Of a stretch of DNA of 64,000 nucleotides, positions 54,343 to 64,000 are shown in pieces. The stretch covers positions 3,100,001-3,164,000 of the forward strand of contig NC_026507.1 in assembly GCF_000182925.2 (NCBI RefSeq). Reading direction: 5' to 3'. The notes below the pieces were generated by a model. It did not search any database. It was not told where the DNA came from and saw nothing but the letters and a program-made list of their open reading frames with translations. Position 1 is the first letter of the stretch. The number at the start of each line of letters is the position of its first letter. Origin of the DNA: Neurospora crassa OR74A (lineage: Eukaryota > Ascomycota > Sordariomycetes > Sordariales > Sordariaceae). A program made the position numbers and the translations under genes.

Positions 54343-57275
54343 TGTTAGTCCACAGCTTTGCCGGATTCGGAGTCCCGGGCCATCCGACAAGGGGGGCCGA
54401 CGTGTTGTCCCATTTGGGTCCTTTCTCACAACCTAGGTCTACACTACATACCAAGACCGATGAGATGCCGATGGTGATGGTTGAAGTCGAGCCACTGGGG
54501 TTTGGTCTGCTGGGATGGCGGTTGTTGCAGACTCCCCCAGGTGTCCCGGCCCAGCCAATGCTGCCCTTTGCATTGGTCAAGATCAACCCGCCTGGGGATC
54601 CACACGACCGAGACCCGCTCCGATGCAATGGTGGGGCAGGTCTCGTCAACTGAGGTGCAAATCGGCCACTGAATGCATCCATCCTTCTGGCTTCGTTCTG
54701 CAGCCCCCAGCATCATTGCAACCTTGTTGGTGTTGTCGATGCGAAGCGCTTCAGTTCTGGCCCATTATTACTGTATGTACACTTTTAGAGGTAGGTACTT
54801 ACTGTTCGTGATGAACAGTTACAAGGCTCCAGGTTGCTTTCGGTTCGACTTTGAAACAAAACGGCAAGCGAAAACACGGTCGTACAAGTCGGTACTTTGC
54901 AGCTGAGGCCCCGCCCTCTTCACCCCAACAGGTACAATTTCACATGCTAGACTAGTGCCGGTGAACCCCAAGCAAGACTCGAAGTCTCCAGGATGTGTAC
55001 GAACGAATACACTACAACATACTTACTCCGCAACAAGCGAGTCCTTGCGACGAACATACGTGTTACCCGCAGAAACCCTCACCAACCGCAATCTAGCTTT
55101 TGTCCCGGTGGTTGCTGCCTCTGGCATCGTCGTCTCGTCTCTCTCCGAAAGGGTAGGTAGCATTCCAAGGTAGTGTACTCATCCGGGTCTTTTGCTCCTT
55201 CACCGCCCGCACTCTGTCAATCATGCATTTTCATTTGTTGTGTGCACCCACCAAAATAGCAACCGTCAGATTTCAACTGCGTTACACTTTACAGACCACT
55301 GGGTTGTCTTTCAAAACATTGCGTGGTCCGAAACCCTTGGATGAAGAGCGAGCTGCTGTCAACAATCCTCACCACCACCACACCAGCCATGCCCATCAGC
55401 GACCGGCGTCTATCGCTCATTTCCGAGGCCCTTGTTCGGCCGGCGAGCATGCTCCAGCTTTGCCCCGGACGTCTTGCTAGTGCCAAACACCCTTTTGCGG
55501 CCCAACCCATCTTCTCTTCTTCGTTCGTCTTTCACCGTAGAACTGAAGCAAAAGCCAGCTGACATCACCGTCAATCGGACTGTTTCATGGTGAGACTTGT
55601 CCAGTCTTGTTTGACCCGACGGCAGCTCCGTACCAACACGAGCTCTCTTCGCAAACGGACGACGGCACCCACAGTCCACGGTATTTCCTTCCAAACCTTC
55701 CATCTTCTCCGAAAGTACTAGGATAGTCATAGCATCGTTCCATTCCACCCATACTAGTGCACACTAGTTCGTCCGTCATTCATTCATTCTCATGATAATC
55801 AGTGAGAGAGACGTGGTGGCCGAATCGGCACTCGGCATCACAATCTAGTCTACTACGTAGCAGAATGATCCCAGTATATACCAGCTCGTCTCTATTCATC
55901 TCGCCAAACTGGGCTACAAGCCTACAACAGACACGAGCTGGGCTTCTCAAAGCCAAGCAAGGTACGGACGTGGTTTACTACACTCGGTCGAAAATGAATG
56001 ACTGTGAGTGGATCGACCAGGCCTTCGGCTGCCAAAACCCGTGCCCGTTTTCAGCACATCCACACCACATGGCAGACACGCGGCTGAACAGGGTTGGGGG
56101 CTGGGCATGTGTTGTTCTCAGCGAGCTATCATAACAGCTAGGGTCACTTGCGAACCCGAACGACCCAAGCTTGAACTTCCGCTTGATGGAAAAAGAAACT
56201 GTTATGTGACCCCTTGCCAAACGGCACATGGGGAGTATCCATCCCGTCCATCCCGCCTTTTGGGCATTAACGAGAGGTGGTGTTTTCTTGGATCCTTCCC
56301 ACTGATTTATATTCTCTTAATTCTCTCTCTTTTCTGTTAAGAGACTCCACTCGTTCTAGACCGTTTTCAACCAACTTGACCAATGACCCTGATGCTGAAG
56401 AAAAGGCTTGGCACCTTTTTACTATTTTGAAGCTATCCACAATGAGTGTAAGTGGAAGTCAACAACCATCGATGACTTGACGACTTCACACGTTTCTTGT
56501 TTTTTTTTTTACACTCCCACTTTAACTCATGCATTACTTTGACTTGATCAAGTCTTTTTTACTCAATCTCAGGTTTCGAATGCACCCTTTCCGATATTGA
56601 CCTGAGTCTGCGGCTGTCATGACGAACTGTCACACTGTCTGTTTGACATTATTAACTGGTAAAATGTGCAAGACATGCGAGTTTCAGGTTTTTTTCTCCC
56701 ATGGGAACGAGAGGAAGGAAAATTAGACAGAGAGCAAACCAAACCATCTTCCGAGACCTTTCTTTGTGTCTTGTCTGTCCTATCTGTTGTTATCCAGCAC
56801 AAGGCAACGAAGACATGGAAGGTACTAGATAAGCTTGTCCAACGTCCTTTCTCTCTTTTTTCTCTATCCCGTATAATGATATGGTAAGTATGATCCAAGT
56901 TTGGTACGTACCTCTTTGGAAACCTCAGTGAAGTACCGGACTATTGGACGCATTTTTCCGTATACCGAGAGAAAAAAAAGAAAAGTCACGTTCAGTCCTA
57001 CTGCGTCCAGACACGTTATTTAAGAGTAGTGACCGACGTTGTCCAAGGCCCAGCTGACCTGACCGATCAAACCAAAAGCTTGGTTCGTTTGGCTTGAACA
57101 ACGTCAGTCGGTCAACATTTAGTAACAACACTTATATTTTAGCCACGGACTACGGTCCGATGTTCATGTTCAGGCTAGAAATGAGAACGTAGTGGTAACC
57201 CCCTGTTCTCGTTTCCCGTTTCTTCTTCTTCTTCTCTTATTTTTTTTTTTTTGTTTTTTTTTTTTTTTTTCCCGG

Positions 57276-57277
<2 letters not shown>

Positions 57278-57337
<60 letters not shown>

Positions 57338-57344
57338 ACACATA
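57278..57344. repeat. Long AC dinucleotide microsatellite
   Basis: About 27 AC units followed by interrupted CATACACACACATAC, immediately preceded by a T-rich homopolymer run (57240-57270) and CCCGGG. Lies in non-coding DNA. Confidence 0.95.
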
Positions 57345-59169
57345 CTTTCGCTCTCATCATTGACGGGGACAAACATTCAAATGTCTTGAATGGGAAAAGT
57401 TTATGTTTCATATCGATAATTCCTTGTTCTGTGCGAATTTCCCATTTCCGAAATTTCTACGTTTTTTTTTGACGAACCCAAAAGTAGATAAAAGCGGAAC
57501 TGTTTCCGCGTTGTCGGGCAGTCCGTGGTAAGAAGGTACCTACCTAAAGGTACTCAAGAGCTACTATCAACCACGGGCTTTGATATATTGGCTATCACAT
57601 CCACACATCCACATCTACCACACCCGACACAAACCAAAAAAAAAAAACACAGATTCGCGCTTTTCTCGGATCCTGTTCCGGGGTGGTTGTTGGTGGGTGT
57701 GGTATGGATGACGATAACGATGACGATAAAACGGGAACTAACTAACTAACTGATCCGATCCGATCCGACACCTACCAGCATATACTTACATATGTACATT
57801 CTTTGGTTCCGTGTACGGTGGTGCATCTTACATATATAGATAGGTAGGTAGGTAGCTGAAAACGAAAACATACGGGTTCGGGTTCCGGTTCAGGTACGTT
57901 CTGCATATATCCGCGAGCCATCACCATAGAATGGGTGAGGGTGATCAATGGATTATGAATTACTATACACTTACTGTGGAGCTGGGGGTTGGGTTGGTTG
58001 ACTTACCTTACCCTCCATTTTTTTTTCTTTTTTTTTTTCCCTCTCTATTTCCACCCCTTTCTCTACACGATTCTTTTCAAGCAATGCGATCCATATCCGG
58101 CTCGTTATATTTACCTACGGTACCTGTATCCGGGCCGATCACCACCAGCCTTTTTGACCAAGAAAGTGGAAGAGGAAGTGAAAGTGAAGGTGGAAGTGGC
58201 TGCACAACAACAGCAAAAGTTGGGCAAAAGCAAGACGTACATACGCATATATATATATACATATATGTTCACACGCGAGGAAAGAAAAGTACGTCTAGCA
58301 TAGCGTGGATGTATGATCAATATCTTGCATTTGGTACCTTGCGTATGACCTCTAAATAGATAGGCATGCATCAGTACTTCCGCAGCTATGCGCGAGTCTA
58401 GTCCATCCTCACAGACGCCATATGTGCAGGCAAAGGCGGTCCGATCCACGCTGCAGGTCATCATGTCATGTCATCATGTCCGAGCTCGTCAATTGGGACT
58501 TTGCAGGAAGGTAGATACCTAGTGCTGAGGTGTGAGTTGACGCATGCTTATTAGAGTTCCGTAGACGTGTATCACAACAACACAAGATAATGGACGCGCA
58601 AGCTATGTAACTGAGTTGTGGGAAGACTTTCCTTCTACCACCGACCAGGCAGGCAGGCAGGCGAGTGAGGGCACACGCAATTATTGTAACCTCAAACAAC
58701 TTGATATCGCGATATGTGTGCCCCAAAAAGTGACTAATAAGCAATGCAATGCAATGACATTATGAAAAAATGCAACGGGGGTATCTAAGACGTACGGATG
58801 CTTGTGTCCACAAGGAGATGATTAGAGTTACTTGGTGGTACCTTGCCCCTTACCCACCTCCTACCATGTTCCTTCCTCTCCTGCTCTTTAACTTTTTCCT
58901 TTCTTTCCTGTAACCCCTTACGGTCTATCGTTTCTTCACGACCAGGCGCCTACTTAGCAGCTGTTTGTCTTCTAACCGCCTCTGACTATTGTCATCATGC
59001 CTCCTCAATTCCATGGTCCCTCGACAGCGGCCCATTGAGCACCCGCTCCTAGCCATAGGCCAACAGGAGAAAGAACCAGCTAACTCAACCGGCCATAACC
59101 CCAGACACGGAGGCCTGAAGATGAGGACATAGTCCGCGAATGCAATATGGGAGGACTCAACGAGTCGCT

Positions 59170-60967
59170 CTACTTCTCCGAGTACCCATTCACATAGAAG
59201 GGATCGCCAGGATCAACCTCCAGCCTCTTGGCCGCCCTCTCTCCCGAGCTCGAGTCATCACCATCACCTCCATACTTATCCAGCCACAGCTTGCGCATCA
59301 CCTGGTAGATAAACAGATACTGGCTCTCGGCCTGCACCATGGTCTTTCGCTGCTCCCTGAGCTGGTTGACCACCTGGAAAATTAAGTCGTTATCTTCCAA
59401 GCCCTTTGTGCTGCCTATGGGCGACATGACTTCCTCCTGCGACGTCCTAACAGGCGAAGACAAGGACTCGCCAACGCCAGCGGTACGCTCATCCCAGTTC
59501 TCCAACACTCCCGCGTCCAGCTCCCGCATGAGATGCTCCAGCGCTATGAAGGTACCGCTGCGGCCAACGCCCGCGCTGCAGTGGACGATGCGAGGGTTGT
59601 GGGGGCCCGCGTTCTTCTCTCGAGATAGACTCATGAGTGTAAAGAAACTGTCGAGATCGGCGAGGTCCGGGACGCCAAAGTCGGGCCACTTCTTGTAGAG
59701 GAAGTGCCACACAATGCGCTCTTCGACTTCTTCCTCTTCAGAGTTCCGGCCTACCGTCTCTTCTGGTTCACTGATCGTGAGGTTCTCTTCCGTCTCTTTT
59801 GCCATCTGGGTCAGAGGCGACGTGATCTTGGGTTCCTCGGTGGTTGCGTTTTCCGGCTCTGGGGTTTGCCTTTTGCTCTGCGACCCATTGCTCTTGCCGT
59901 CCACACTCTTCCTTCCAGCCGACTTGTGCACATGGATCACCATCTTGCGAAGCTCGATCGCATCACCGGCCGGAGTATCCTCGATCCCTGCGCACCGAAC
60001 TGTGGCGCGGAAGCCATCGCCGAACTCGTCCCCCTCGTTGATCTCCAGTGGGGGATCCTCCGTCGTCCGGGGAAAGTACTGGTAACATTTCTCAAAGTCG
60101 CCCTCGTGAGTCTCGGTCAACATGACGATTACGCCGGGGCTCTCGAGCTGCTCAACGGCCATGCGCCATACATGGTCGGTTGTACACTGTTTGGGGCCCT
60201 GCATGGCGATGTAGCGATCCGGTTCTTGTGTATTGCTTGTTTCCCCATCGGCCGTGGTGAGGACCGTCGGGGGTAGGACAATAGGCGAGGCATTGATGTA
60301 GTCGATCTTGCCCTCAGGCACCTGAAGTTTGATTCGGTTGTTGTGCCAGGGTTGTATGTTGCCGTATCTGTCGAGCTGCCGAAGGTGCGGTCCCATTACG
60401 CGGGCCCAGCGGAAATCTCGTGAGGGGTTCTGTGTCGCTTCTAGGATGCGCTTGCGCTCGAGCCAGATGATTTCTTGAAACTTGTTTTCAATTTCTGTAA
60501 AACGTGAAAGGCCCTGTTAGTGTATGTGTCTTGGGAAAAAAAGTGAGAGCGCCAAAAGGCGAGCCATAGAGCTTACCAGACTCGCTTAATTCCAGGAAAG
60601 AGGGCATCTTGGGTCGGCCATCTTTCTTGAGCTGTTGCCCTGACGACGTCTTGCTCTCGGCTGGCGAAGCAGGGTGGTCTGCGGTACCGTTGGAAGCCAT
60701 AACGGCGGCGACAGTCGGTGTCTGTTTGTGCGAAGCGGGAGAGGACTCGCGGGCCCTCTTGGACGAACGTGAAAATACTCGAAAGGGACGGAGCTTATGG
60801 ACTGAGCGTAGCGAAGGAGTGGCGGTGGGGGTTGTTAGTTCAGCCGAAGGAGACTCGGTTTTCTCAGAAGTACTTTCTGACTTGGTGGTAGTAGGTGTGG
60901 TGATCAAACTGGGAGCGGTGATGTCTCGTTTGCGCCGATGCGGGCGTAGTCGCGGAAAGTGGTCCAT
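59170..60967 (-). CDS. Protein tyrosine phosphatase, classical non-receptor type
   Basis: Dephosphorylates phosphotyrosine, with fission-yeast Pyp1/Pyp2 MAP-kinase phosphatases as likely relatives (inferred). Two exons on the minus strand, 60967-60577 and 60494-59170 (donor GTAAGC, acceptor TACAG), give 571 residues. N-terminal 130 residues are Ser/Thr/Pro-rich with KRK and RRKR patches. Phosphatase motifs: pTyr loop LDRYGNIQPW, DYINASPIVL, YIAMQGP, the WPD loop KKWPDFGVPD near 400-402, the signature VHCSAGVGRSGT with Cys near 436 and Arg near 442, and the Q-loop VQAESQYLFIYQVM. A 65-residue acidic/Ser-rich insert (about 323-388) separates the domain before the WPD loop. Start at 60967 (MDHFPRLRPHRRK); the frame is open further upstream, so a longer N-terminus is possible. 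Confidence 0.93.
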
Positions 60968-62995
60968 GGTGGGGACGCTATAAATATGACGTCGGCGAGG
61001 AACGGTGTAATTCGACGTGCAAATCGGTTGACGGTGCCAGAGGCTACTGCGGTGACCGAGTCTGGCAAGTGAGAGAGGCTTCTGACGAGGGCACAGGCGG
61101 CCTCGGGGACTCTGCCACGCAGACACGTCAAGGTCGGGTCCACTGTGGTGCTTGGAGGGCAAAACGAAGGTGGGATCCTGTAAGGCTGTTTGACGGATGG
61201 GATGGAATGGCACGATGAGCAATACTAGGACTAAGTGAATGGCTCTTGTTTGTTGGAAAGACGAGGCTGTCCAGCGGCGATCTTCAAGGCTGGTATCGTG
61301 GTACTTGGTGAGCGGGAGAGGGAAGCTTGAGGAGGGCGGTAGTTATATCGGTTTTGCGCCGCAATATTCAAAGGCGGCGCATGGGAAAAACACAAACAAG
61401 AAGGTGTAAGAGTACCTCTCTAGTAAGTCAAGAACCGACAATGCCGATCTTGCCAAAGCGGGTGGGGCGCCAAAAGTATTCCGCCTTTGTTTCGCCGGCG
61501 ACGGAGTGACAATCAAATTGTTCAGTTTCCAGGGAAAAAGACGCAGTGAGGCAGCTGGACACCTCCAGTTTGTCAAATGGACGGGACCGTGAGTTCAAGT
61601 CCAGCATGGAACAAATGACGACCAAGCTGAGCGTCGCAACTGCCTGTTATGGTCAGATGGCATCTGATGTTAGTGGAGGGACCCTACTTAGAATGGCTCG
61701 CGCTGAGCTTCCCGTCCTTGCTCCGTCCCGGGCCCCCCTGCGAGCTGTACCCGCCCTGCCGAGAGGGTTGGACACCAACTGCAGGGTAGGCAGGGGTACC
61801 CCCCCTTGACCTCTGACCAAAAGACGAGAAGAGGTCGAAACCCTGTAGACCAGGGCGACATGAAAAAAGAAACGAGAACGGCACTGCAACCGAACGAAGC
61901 AAGGCTAGAATCCTCAACAAGCCCCGTCATAGACGAACCCTGCCTCATTTCCCGAATGACACCACAGCACCATCATCAATGACCGCCATCCATATCTCTG
62001 GTCTCTCCAATCCTGGGCGACTAGCAGGCATGGCATGGCATGCTCAGCAGGAACTGCCTGGGTTGCCTCACCATGTATCAGCAAGGCCGCTCATCTGTCC
62101 GGCAAGGTACCTATTTAGAATGAATCCTGCAATGCCCACGCGACATGCCGCAACAGGAATCCTTGTCTGCGCCCCTGGGTTGCAGCAGCATGCCAGCATC
62201 GGATAGGTAGAGCTTTGAGCTACATACCTATCTTGGGCAGCATAAGATCCTAGACGAGAAAAGCAGGACGACATACCTACCGCTGGTGGCGCTTCGATCG
62301 TTTCTGGTGTGTCGATGTCGCCTTAGGCTGTAGATAGTTGTGGTGGTATGTATGTATGTATGTATGTATGTATGTATGCATGTATGTGTGTAGATAGGTA
62401 GGTATATTCTCGGAATACTACAGTATCATTCCATGACTTGCCAAATGCCAAAATGGAGATATATACGCCTTGATCATGAAACGAAACGCCTGCCACGAGA
62501 TCTCAAAAAGGTGTTGGTAGGTTACATTGGTCTGTCAACTGGCTCTCATGACCGCCGCGCGGATCCCCTCCACCTCGTGGTACCTCGTGATACCATCAGA
62601 TAGAAAATGAAAATTGAGTCTAATACCAGTAATCAGCTTGGGCAAACTGTAGTGTAGGTGCAAGTTGATTGTGTGAGGTCAAACATGCAGGATATATAAA
62701 GACATAAATACTCACACCGGTCGAGACTCTGTATAATTTGATGCAAGGTTTCTGTGGCTCAGCGTTTTGTAGAACAGGATGAAAACTCGACGTCTCTTGG
62801 CCGTCATCAGTTATTGCTTGGTATCTATGTCTCTACCATAAGCCATCTCTTTCTCTTCTCCTGTCGCATATACTAAAACGCACCGCGATAATAATAGTCC
62901 AAGTAAAAAAAATAAGTGGCATCAATGGCCAACACAGCACTGATCGTTCCATAATCTATCCTATTTGCCCTCCATCTTCCTCATCCGCCGGCTCC
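60968..62995. other. Intergenic region, PTP promoter and RRP6 3' flank
   Basis: No supported gene. Contains a TATG tetranucleotide array at about 62346-62386 and AGGTAGGTA words near 62395. Frames of 60-87 codons are unsupported. Confidence 0.55.
62346..62386. repeat. TATG tetranucleotide microsatellite
   Basis: About nine near-perfect GTAT/TATG units, one with a TGCATG interruption, in non-coding DNA. Confidence 0.9.
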
Positions 62996-64000
62996 TCACT
63001 TCTTAAAGGTAGCCGTCCTGCCAGCCGCCTTGGCCGTGTAATGCGCTCTTGCGCCCTTGGGTCCTCCCTGAGACTTGTTTTCATACGGGTTAAACCTCTT
63101 ATTCGCCTTCTTGACGTCCTCCTGAGTCTTGCGAGCACGCAACACCGACGCAGCCTGAGAGTAATCAAACGGCTGATCTTCCTTCTCCTCGCCCTCCGCC
63201 TGCTTAGCGGCAGCAGCAGCTTCTTCCTGCGCCTTCTTCTTTGCTTCCTTCTTGGCGGCCTTCTCTGCCCTTCGCTGGGCCTTGAGAGCTTCCTTGGCCT
63301 GCTTCTTCTTCTCCTTGGCCGCTTTCCTGGCTGCCTTTTTGGATTTCTTGGATGACTTGTCGCTTGCCTCTTCCTCCTCCTCCTCTTCTTCCTCGTCGGA
63401 GTCGTCACCTTCGGCTTCACCACCGGTTTGCACGTCGGTTTCGGTCTGAGGCGCGGAATCCTCCATTTCGGCATCTGAGGCCTCCTCTTCTTCCTCAGAC
63501 TCTTCCTCGCGCTTGCGCTTGCCTCCGTTCCTAAGAGTGAATTCCTGGTTGACTATCACCTCTTCCGGCGCCGGCTGGGGCTCTGGCACCGCCTCTTCTG
63601 GTTGATCCACCTCCATCTCAGCCGTAGATCCGTCCATGAAGTCGGCCGGATACGGAAGGGTGATTTCCAACACGTCGTCAAGCTTGGCAGTCTTCGCAGC
63701 CGTGCCGTCCCAGACTGAGCTCAGAGTGACGCCGCCCCAAAATTGTGACCGGTCAGCTTTGAGCTCCTTGACGTCCGGAATGTCGCTATCGTCGGCGATG
63801 ACCGCAGCAATCTTGGCGGGGGCGAGGATAGATGACTCGCTCTTGAAGATATCCATCATCTTGGGACCGTTCACACCTTCCTCCCTAGCCTTTTGAATGA
63901 CGTCGAATAGATCATCCAAATGAGACTTGAGGCCCTTGGCGTTGCTATCCAGAATACTCCACAGAGCCTTCTTGTCGGTCGGGAGTATCCGGGCAATGTC
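62996..64000 (-). CDS. rrp6: Exosome 3'-5' exoribonuclease Rrp6, C-terminal part
   Basis: Nuclear exosome-associated exonuclease involved in rRNA, snoRNA and cryptic RNA processing. The gene starts beyond the right edge; 334 C-terminal residues are visible, in frame from the edge (DIARILPTDKKALWSILDSN). The catalytic DEDD-Y and most of the HRDC domain are outside the window. Visible: a helical segment DLFDVIQKAREEGVNGPKMMDIF, then LKADRSQFWGGVTLSSVWD, which is part of the conserved post-HRDC region, then an acidic region with Glu/Asp runs, a long Lys/Ala-rich helix (KKSKKAARKAAKEKKKQAKEA), and the conserved ending FDYSQAASVLRARK plus FNPYENKSQGGPKGARAHYTAKAAGRTATFKK. Assignment rests on the latter block and the order of regions. 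Confidence 0.87.
   Translation of the reverse strand, partial: DIARILPTDKKALWSILDSNAKGLKSHLDDLFDVIQKAREEGVNGPKMMDIFKSESSILAPAKIAAVIADDSDIPDVKELKADRSQFWGGVTLSSVWDGTAAKTAKLDDVLEITLPYPADFMDGSTAEMEVDQPEEAVPEPQPAPEEVIVNQEFTLRNGGKRKREEESEEEEEASDAEMEDSAPQTETDVQTGGEAEGDDSDEEEEEEEEEASDKSSKKSKKAARKAAKEKKKQAKEALKAQRRAEKAAKKEAKKKAQEEAAAAAKQAEGEEKEDQPFDYSQAASVLRARKTQEDVKKANKRFNPYENKSQGGPKGARAHYTAKAAGRTATFKK

Larger units (their letters stand above)
53330..59169. other. Gene-poor region upstream of Lst7
   Basis: About 5.8 kb with no gene I can support. It holds a triple GGGATAC repeat at about 53957-53984, GCA repeats at 54321-54342, T tracts and an AC dinucleotide array at 57240-57344, an A11 run near 57637, TAGG repeats at 57840-57854, T runs at 58019-58038 and CATG repeats at 58459-58480. 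ORFs of 70-200 codons on both strands are low complexity or lack any domain. Confidence 0.55.

Noticed and set aside
59704-60276. 190-codon plus-strand frame
   Set aside because: Lies wholly antisense to the phosphatase exon and is explained by its codon bias.

Overview
This is fungal nuclear DNA. Genes lie on both strands and are interrupted by short introns with GTRAGT-like donors and CTAAC-like branch sites. Coding regions favour C-ending codons, and the intergenic DNA is rich in microsatellites. The decisive landmark is a complete frequency (frq) clock gene at 33193-36162. From its ATG it encodes exactly 989 residues, the length known for Neurospora crassa FRQ, with the known functional motifs at their published positions. 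The flanking genes (cytosolic serine hydroxymethyltransferase 'for' and vacuolar protease pep-4) also fit the frq arm of N. crassa linkage group VII. I read the window as N. crassa or a very close sibling species.

Layout, left to right: cytosolic SHMT (-, 716-2309); vacuolar aspartyl protease pep-4 (+, 4841-6163); a long Gln/Pro-rich nuclear protein I cannot name (+, 7647-10906); an RMND1/DUF155 mitochondrial protein (-, 12188-13588) head-to-head with a RINT-1/Tip20 tether (+, 14064-16517); a Ymc1-type mitochondrial carrier (+, 17302-18357); Golgi tether COG3 (-, 18793-21423) head-to-head with an Fmp25-like RCC1-repeat mitochondrial protein (+, 22189-24009); about 7.6 kb without a supportable gene, ending in the frq promoter; frq (+); prefoldin subunit 3 (+, 37513-38738); Sec14 (+, 40134-41400); kinetochore Mis14/Nsl1 (-, 42087-43153); a small unrecognised protein (-, 44844-45481); proteasome ATPase Rpt3 (+, 47557-48952); the folliculin relative Lst7 (-, 50895-53329); a 5.8 kb gene-poor stretch; a protein tyrosine phosphatase (-, 59170-60967); and the C-terminal part of exosome nuclease Rrp6 (-, 62996 to the right edge).

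Apart from frq these are mostly housekeeping genes for trafficking, mitochondria, proteostasis and RNA decay, with no operon-like logic. The regulatory interest is at frq. The promoter holds the clock box/distal light element (two GATG-CGCTGCAA repeats at 30481-30510) and the proximal light element (CGATCCGCT/CGATCCCCT at 31504-31521). The leader is about 1.6 kb, with several uORFs and predicted introns. The alternatively spliced intron removes the long-FRQ start codon, and the short-FRQ start lies at codon 100. Downstream, on the minus strand, is a light-element-like GAT pair suited to driving the antisense qrf transcript. The least expected sequence observation is that one plausible splice of the start-codon intron places an upstream AUG (33120) in frame with FRQ codon 31. 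I see no transposon, no obvious AT-rich RIP relic, no tRNA or 5S rRNA gene, and no CRISPR array.
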